Below the pieces are notes generated by a model, which was not told the DNA's origin, did no database searches, and saw nothing but the letters and a program-made list of their open reading frames with translations. From Verrucomicrobiota bacterium (GTDB lineage: Bacteria > Verrucomicrobiota > Verrucomicrobiia > Chthoniobacterales > JAFAMB01): DNA of 39,990 bases. Position numbers and translations under genes: made by a program. Below, in pieces: positions 35,698 through 39,990 of the stretch. The stretch lies in NCBI GenBank assembly GCA_019246215.1, contig JAFAQT010000053.1:1-39990 (forward strand), given 5' to 3'. Position 1 is the first letter of the stretch. The number at the start of each line of letters is the position of its first letter.

Positions 35698-37326
35698 TCA
35701 CCTCAGGTAGCGCTGGGCAATGGGCATTCGCCAGCCGATCCCAAAAGCCATGCTCGTAACACGAAGGCCGGGAGCCGCCTGGCGCCTCTTGTATTCGTTC
35801 ATATCTATCTTTCGCTGAATCCATCGAACGGTTTCGGGATCAAACCCGCGCTCGGCTATTTCCTCGGGACTCAAATGGTCCTCCACATACATCTTTAGGA
35901 TTTCGTCCAGAACTTCATAGGGCGGCAAGGTATCCTGATCCTTCTGATCCGGTTTCAATTCAGCGCTGGGCGGCTTGGTAATAGAGTTTCTCGGGATGAC
36001 CTCAGTCTTCCGGTTGATCCAGTTCGCCAACCTGTAAATCATCGTTTTCGGCACATCGCTTATTACGGCGAGTCCCCCGCACATGTCCCCATAGATCGTG
36101 CAGTAGCCGACCGCCAATTCGCTCTTGTTCCCGGTCGTCAACAGCAAGTGGCCGAACTTGTTCGACATCGACATCAAAATCAGACCCCGGAGTCGGGACT
36201 GCATGTTTTCTTCGGTCGTATCCTCGCTTTTGCCGGCGAAGATCTCTTTAAACTGATTTTTGAGCACTTCGAAAGGCTCCTTGATCGGAATGACATGCCG
36301 CGCAATTCCCAGATTTTTCGCGAGTATTGCTGCGTCCGCAAGGCTGCCCTGGGAGGAATAATGGCTCGGCATGGAGACGCCGGCGACGTTTTCCTTTCCG
36401 AGAGCGGCCACCGCAATTGCCGCGGTTACTGCCGAATCGATGCCGCCGCTCAACCCTAGAACCGCAGATTTGAATCCGCACTTTGAAAAGTAATCTCGAA
36501 CGCCGAGGATGAGGGCCTCATAGACCTCGTGTTCTGGCGATAGCTCGTCAGAGAGAAAAGGTGCAGCGGAAGACTCTGCCACCCCAACCTCCTCCCGAAA
36601 ACCTGACATCCGAAAGAGGGTGCCTCCCGAGGCATCAATCGCGAAGGAGTTCCCGTCGAAGATCAATTCGTCGTTCCCACCGACCGCGTTGCAGTAATAA
36701 AACGGCACGCCAAAGAAGATAGCTCGCTCGCTTACCATTTTGCGCCGAAGAGCAGGCTTACCGACGCTGTAAGGCGAGGAGCTCAGGTTTAAAATGAGCC
36801 GAGCGCCTTTTGCGATGAGAACGGAAACCGGGTCCTGATAATACAAATTCCTGTCTAGATATTTGTCAGTCCAGATGTCTTCACAGATTGTGATGCCGAC
36901 TTTTGTTCCCAGGAGCTCGATCGGGCTCTGATCTGGAGCAGGATCAAAATACCTGGCCTCATCGAAGACGTCGTAGGTGGGCAACAGCGTTTTGAAAATT
37001 TTCTGGACCGGCTGATTTTTCGCCAACACTCCGCACGCATTGACGAACGGTTTGCCGGTCTCTCTGGGACTGAAATCGACATACCCGACGAGCAGAGGAA
37101 CACTGCCGACCGCTTCTCTCAGTTGCTCCAGCGACTCAAGCGTCTCTGGAACGAATCGCGATTTGAATACCAGATCCTGGGGCGGGTATCCTGTTAGCGC
37201 TAGCTCCGGGGTAAGCACCAATTCGGCTCCTGATGAGACTGCCTTCTCGTAGGCTGAAAGAATGCGGTCCCGGTTTGCCCGGATATCGCCGACGGTTGTA
37301 TTGATTTGAGCAAAACCAATCCGCAT
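35698..37326 (-). CDS. nadE: Glutamine-dependent NAD+ synthetase
   Basis: N-terminal nitrilase domain (MRIGFAQINTTVGDIRANRDRI), C-terminal LGLSGGIDSAVTAAIAVAALG. Confidence 0.95.
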   Translation of the reverse strand: MRIGFAQINTTVGDIRANRDRILSAYEKAVSSGAELVLTPELALTGYPPQDLVFKSRFVPETLESLEQLREAVGSVPLLVGYVDFSPRETGKPFVNACGVLAKNQPVQKIFKTLLPTYDVFDEARYFDPAPDQSPIELLGTKVGITICEDIWTDKYLDRNLYYQDPVSVLIAKGARLILNLSSSPYSVGKPALRRKMVSERAIFFGVPFYYCNAVGGNDELIFDGNSFAIDASGGTLFRMSGFREEVGVAESSAAPFLSDELSPEHEVYEALILGVRDYFSKCGFKSAVLGLSGGIDSAVTAAIAVAALGKENVAGVSMPSHYSSQGSLADAAILAKNLGIARHVIPIKEPFEVLKNQFKEIFAGKSEDTTEENMQSRLRGLILMSMSNKFGHLLLTTGNKSELAVGYCTIYGDMCGGLAVISDVPKTMIYRLANWINRKTEVIPRNSITKPPSAELKPDQKDQDTLPPYEVLDEILKMYVEDHLSPEEIAERGFDPETVRWIQRKIDMNEYKRRQAAPGLRVTSMAFGIGWRMPIAQRYLR

Positions 37327-37390
37327 AAACGTGGGTGCCTGAAAATATTTGGAATCGCGCCGCGGACAACGCGAAATCGATCGTTCCCAG

Positions 37391-38122
37391 TCAGTTCTCG
37401 CCGGGAGGATTTACATTGAGCGCGGATACCGTTTCTGGATCCCGAACATCTGCCCAGTAACCTTTGATCTCGACCGCTTTCACTCTTTTGCCGTCCCGAA
37501 CCATTGCCACAATCGCGTCTGTCAGTTCGTATTCCCCTCTGGGCGACTTCTCCAAGGAAGCGATATAGGGAAAAATGTTTGATTTGAAAGCATAAACCCC
37601 GGCGTTGTACCAAGGCGTGTTCGATTCTGCGGGAAGTTGCTTTTCCCGGAGGTCAATGACATCGAATTTTTCATTAAGGTATACGGCGCCGCCTTTCGAA
37701 GGGTCTTGAGTGTGACGCACGGTAAGCATCAGATCGGCTTCGTCAGGCTTGGTCAGGAGGAGATAGCACGCCGGATCCACCAGGATATCTCCATAACTAA
37801 GAATAAATGGGTCGGAGCCACAGAATTCTTTGGCGAGTTCCACGACCTTTCCAGTGCCATCCTGTCTGACTTGTTCCCGATAGACGATCTCAATCCCGAG
37901 CGCCGAACCGTCCCCGAAGCGATCCACCACAACTTCTTTTCGATATCCGATCACAATGAGTATTTGCCGCACTCCGGCTTCGCGAAGGCCTTCAAGGATG
38001 TAGGAGAGAACTGGTTTCCCGCAAATTTCGACCATCGGTTTTGGCTTCGATTGCGCGAGTTCCCGCATCCGCGCCCCGCGTCCCGCCGCGAGAACCACGG
38101 CCTTTGTCGGTCGTCCACTCAT
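37391..38122 (-). CDS. Sugar-phosphate nucleotidyltransferase
   Basis: KAVVLAAGRGARMRELAQSKPKPMVEICGKPVLSYILEGLREAGVRQILIVIGY. Confidence 0.9.
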   Translation of the reverse strand: MSGRPTKAVVLAAGRGARMRELAQSKPKPMVEICGKPVLSYILEGLREAGVRQILIVIGYRKEVVVDRFGDGSALGIEIVYREQVRQDGTGKVVELAKEFCGSDPFILSYGDILVDPACYLLLTKPDEADLMLTVRHTQDPSKGGAVYLNEKFDVIDLREKQLPAESNTPWYNAGVYAFKSNIFPYIASLEKSPRGEYELTDAIVAMVRDGKRVKAVEIKGYWADVRDPETVSALNVNPPGEN

Positions 38123-39327
38123 GATCGTCCAAGCTCTCCCACAAATTTCTCAATTCGGTCCATCGCTTCTTTGAGTTTGTCCATGCCGGTAGCGAAACAG
38201 CAACGCACGTACCCTTCCCCGGAATTGCCGAATGCGCTGCCGGGAACGACCGCGACCCTTTTGGAGGTCAGCAATTGCAGAGAGAAATCTTTGCTCTTCA
38301 AACCGGTCGGAGTGATACTTGGAAAGGCGTAGAAGGCTCCCCTCGGTGTGTGACAAGGAAGTCCGATTTCGTTCAAACGGTTAACGATGAAATTTCGGCG
38401 GCGTTCGTAGTCGCTGCGCATGGTGACGACTTCGTTTTGACAGTTTTCGAGCGCTTCGACGGCCGCCTCTTGTGACACATTGGACGCGCACATGATGGCG
38501 TATTGATGAACCTTCATCATCGCCTCAATGATCGGTCCGGGCGCACAGGCATAACCCACTCGAAAGCCCGTCATTGCGTACGATTTGGAACATCCGTTCA
38601 GCAGAATCGTTCGCTCCTTCATCCCCGGAAATGAAGCGATGGAGGTGTGCTCAGCACCATCGTATACAAGTTCAGAGTAGATCTCGTCGGAAAGCACAAT
38701 CATATCGCGCCGTCGGCACAGATCCGCAATCGGCTCGAGATCTGCGGCGGGAATTGTCCCACCGGTCGGATTGGTTGGAAAACTGAGCAGAAGCGCCTTG
38801 GAACAGGGTGTGATGACTCGGTCGATGTCTTCCGCCAAGACGCGAAACTCCTGCTCGACGGAGGTGCGGACCGGCACCGGCTTGCCATAACAGAGCAATA
38901 CGCTTGGATTGTACGAAACGTAACTAGGCTCATGGTAGATAACTTCATCCCCCGGATTGAGCAACGCACGCAAAGCCAAATCGAGCGCTTCCGAAACCCC
39001 CACACTTACCAGTATCTCACTGTGCGGATCGTAGGTTATGTTGTACCGTCGCTGAATATAACTCGCAACTGCTTGCCGAAGCTTCGGCGTTCCCAGGTTC
39101 GACGTGTATCCGGTCTTCCCTTTTTCCATGGCGAAGATAGCAGCCTCCCTAATCCGCCAAGGGGTGACGTAATCTGGTTCTCCGATGCCTAGAGAAATGA
39201 CGTCCGTCATGGTCTGAACCACCTCGAAGAAGTCTCGAATCCCAGAGCGAGGGATCTCGAGCACGCGATCGGCAATGTATCTTGAGAAAGTCATGGAACA
39301 GTAGGTAGCCTTAGCTTCCGGTCTCAA
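38119..39327 (-). CDS. Class I/II PLP-dependent aminotransferase (AspC-like)
   Basis: VISLGIGEPDYVTP, SFPTNPTGGTI, LNGCSKSYAMTGFRVGYACAP (PLP Lys); likely start MTFSRYIADRVL. Confidence 0.93.
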   Translation of the reverse strand: MRPEAKATYCSMTFSRYIADRVLEIPRSGIRDFFEVVQTMTDVISLGIGEPDYVTPWRIREAAIFAMEKGKTGYTSNLGTPKLRQAVASYIQRRYNITYDPHSEILVSVGVSEALDLALRALLNPGDEVIYHEPSYVSYNPSVLLCYGKPVPVRTSVEQEFRVLAEDIDRVITPCSKALLLSFPTNPTGGTIPAADLEPIADLCRRRDMIVLSDEIYSELVYDGAEHTSIASFPGMKERTILLNGCSKSYAMTGFRVGYACAPGPIIEAMMKVHQYAIMCASNVSQEAAVEALENCQNEVVTMRSDYERRRNFIVNRLNEIGLPCHTPRGAFYAFPSITPTGLKSKDFSLQLLTSKRVAVVPGSAFGNSGEGYVRCCFATGMDKLKEAMDRIEKFVGELGRS

Positions 39328-39365
39328 TCAGAGATGTAACAGCAACACAAGGAGCGGAAAAAAAT

Positions 39366-39789
39366 TTTGAACAAAAGAGAACAAGGAAGTTGAACTGAAG
39401 GCAGCAAAGGAATCGAAGGGTTCAGTCTCAATTGGGCCAACGTTTCTTGGCGATTGCGTCGCTCTCAGTTGCGCAGGTCAGGGTGAGATCGACTTCACCA
39501 CGGGATTTGCACAGAAGAGAGCAAGAGAGGCTTTGAACAGAGGGCAGCAAAGAAATCAAAGGCTTCAGTCTCAATTGGGCTAACGTTTCTTGGCGGTTGC
39601 GTTGCTCTCAGTTGCGCAGGTCAGGGTGAGATGGACTCCACCACGGGATTTGAACAGAAGAGAGCACAAGAGGCTTTGAACAGAAGGCACAAAGGAATCG
39701 AAGAGTTGAGTCTCAATTGGGCTAATATTCCTTGGCGGTTGCGTGGGCCTCAGTTGCGCAGGGTCAAAGGGTCAGATGACTCCACCAAT
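39366..39789. repeat. Tandem array of ~142-bp units carrying family B motifs (3 copies)
   Basis: Unit starts ~39366, 39506, 39649; internal marker TCTCAATTGGGC follows TTCAG/TTGAG at 39421, 39564 and 39706; units share TTGAACAGAAG..CAAAG and GTTGCGCAGGTCAGGGTGAGAT..GACTCCACCACGGGAT. Confidence 0.85.
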
Positions 39790-39821
39790 TATCATTCCCC
39801 GAAACTCCACTTTCTGATCCA

Positions 39822-39879
39822 CCTTTGCTTTCTTTGCTGCCTTCTGTTCAATCCGCTTTGTTCTCTTCTGTTCAAACCC
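39822..39879. repeat. Inverted family B arm closing the tandem array
   Basis: Reverse complement TTTGAACAGAAGAGAACAAAGCGGATTGAACAGAAGGCAGCAAAGAAAGCAAAGG matches the array start TTTGAACAAAAGAGAACAAGGAAGTTGAACTGAAGGCAGCAAAGGAATCGAAGG. Confidence 0.8.
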
Positions 39880-39990
39880 GCTCAGGGTGTTACCGGTAGC
39901 CTCTCGGCGCTAGCGGGTTGGCTCAACAGCATCCCGTTTTGTTTGTAGGTTTTCAGCCGAAAGCGAGTCGCGGTAGAGACAACCCCTTCC

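Noticed and set aside
39366-39789. Possible CRISPR array
   Set aside because: Whole ~142-bp units are repeated, including the intervening sequence; there are no short repeats with unique ~30-40 bp spacers and no cas genes nearby.
39631-39948. 105-aa plus-strand ORF at the window end
   Set aside because: It lies within the family B tandem array and inverted arm; the translation is repeat-derived and shows no domain features.
1-39990. tRNA, rRNA, IS transposase or prophage genes
   Set aside because: No T-loop-like GGTTCGAATCC sets in intergenic gaps, and no transposase, integrase or phage structural proteins among the ORFs.

Overview
Gene-dense chromosomal segment of a diderm bacterium. Gene content and style suggest a soil Verrucomicrobia relative (inference only; no 16S in the window). 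No rRNA, tRNA, phage or IS transposase was recognised. Gene blocks: truncated OppB-like permease and apt; hemX-hemA-hemC-cobA/hemD; rpsU; lemA with two TPM-domain genes; a two-ORF version of isobutyryl-CoA-mutase-fused (IcmF-like) B12 mutase; a ribose-type ABC operon with a LacI-family regulator; secDF-yajC; larE-hemQ; ferredoxin-DUF721-folB; folP-cdaA-(minimal cdaR)-glmM-bioD; mcsA-mcsB-clpC; ilvE-type aminotransferase; lolD-type ATPase; trmL; rplU-rpmA; polyprenyl synthase; nadE; a sugar nucleotidyltransferase; and a class I aminotransferase. The best leads are: (1) an IcmF-like enzyme split between its G-domain and mutase domain, with the N-terminal ORF bracketed by inverted-repeat intergenic elements (family A); (2) a second family (B) of ~24-25 bp iterated TTGAACAGAAGG..CAAAG units forming inverted-arm elements, one with a ~142 bp tandem array; (3) a 51-aa CdaR-like membrane anchor with no room for YbbR domains between cdaA and glmM; (4) a complete McsA-McsB-ClpC arginine-phosphorylation cassette without an adjacent ctsR; (5) matching LacI-type palindromes upstream of both the sugar ABC operon and its regulator. 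All coordinates and alignments were made by eye. No homology search was run.
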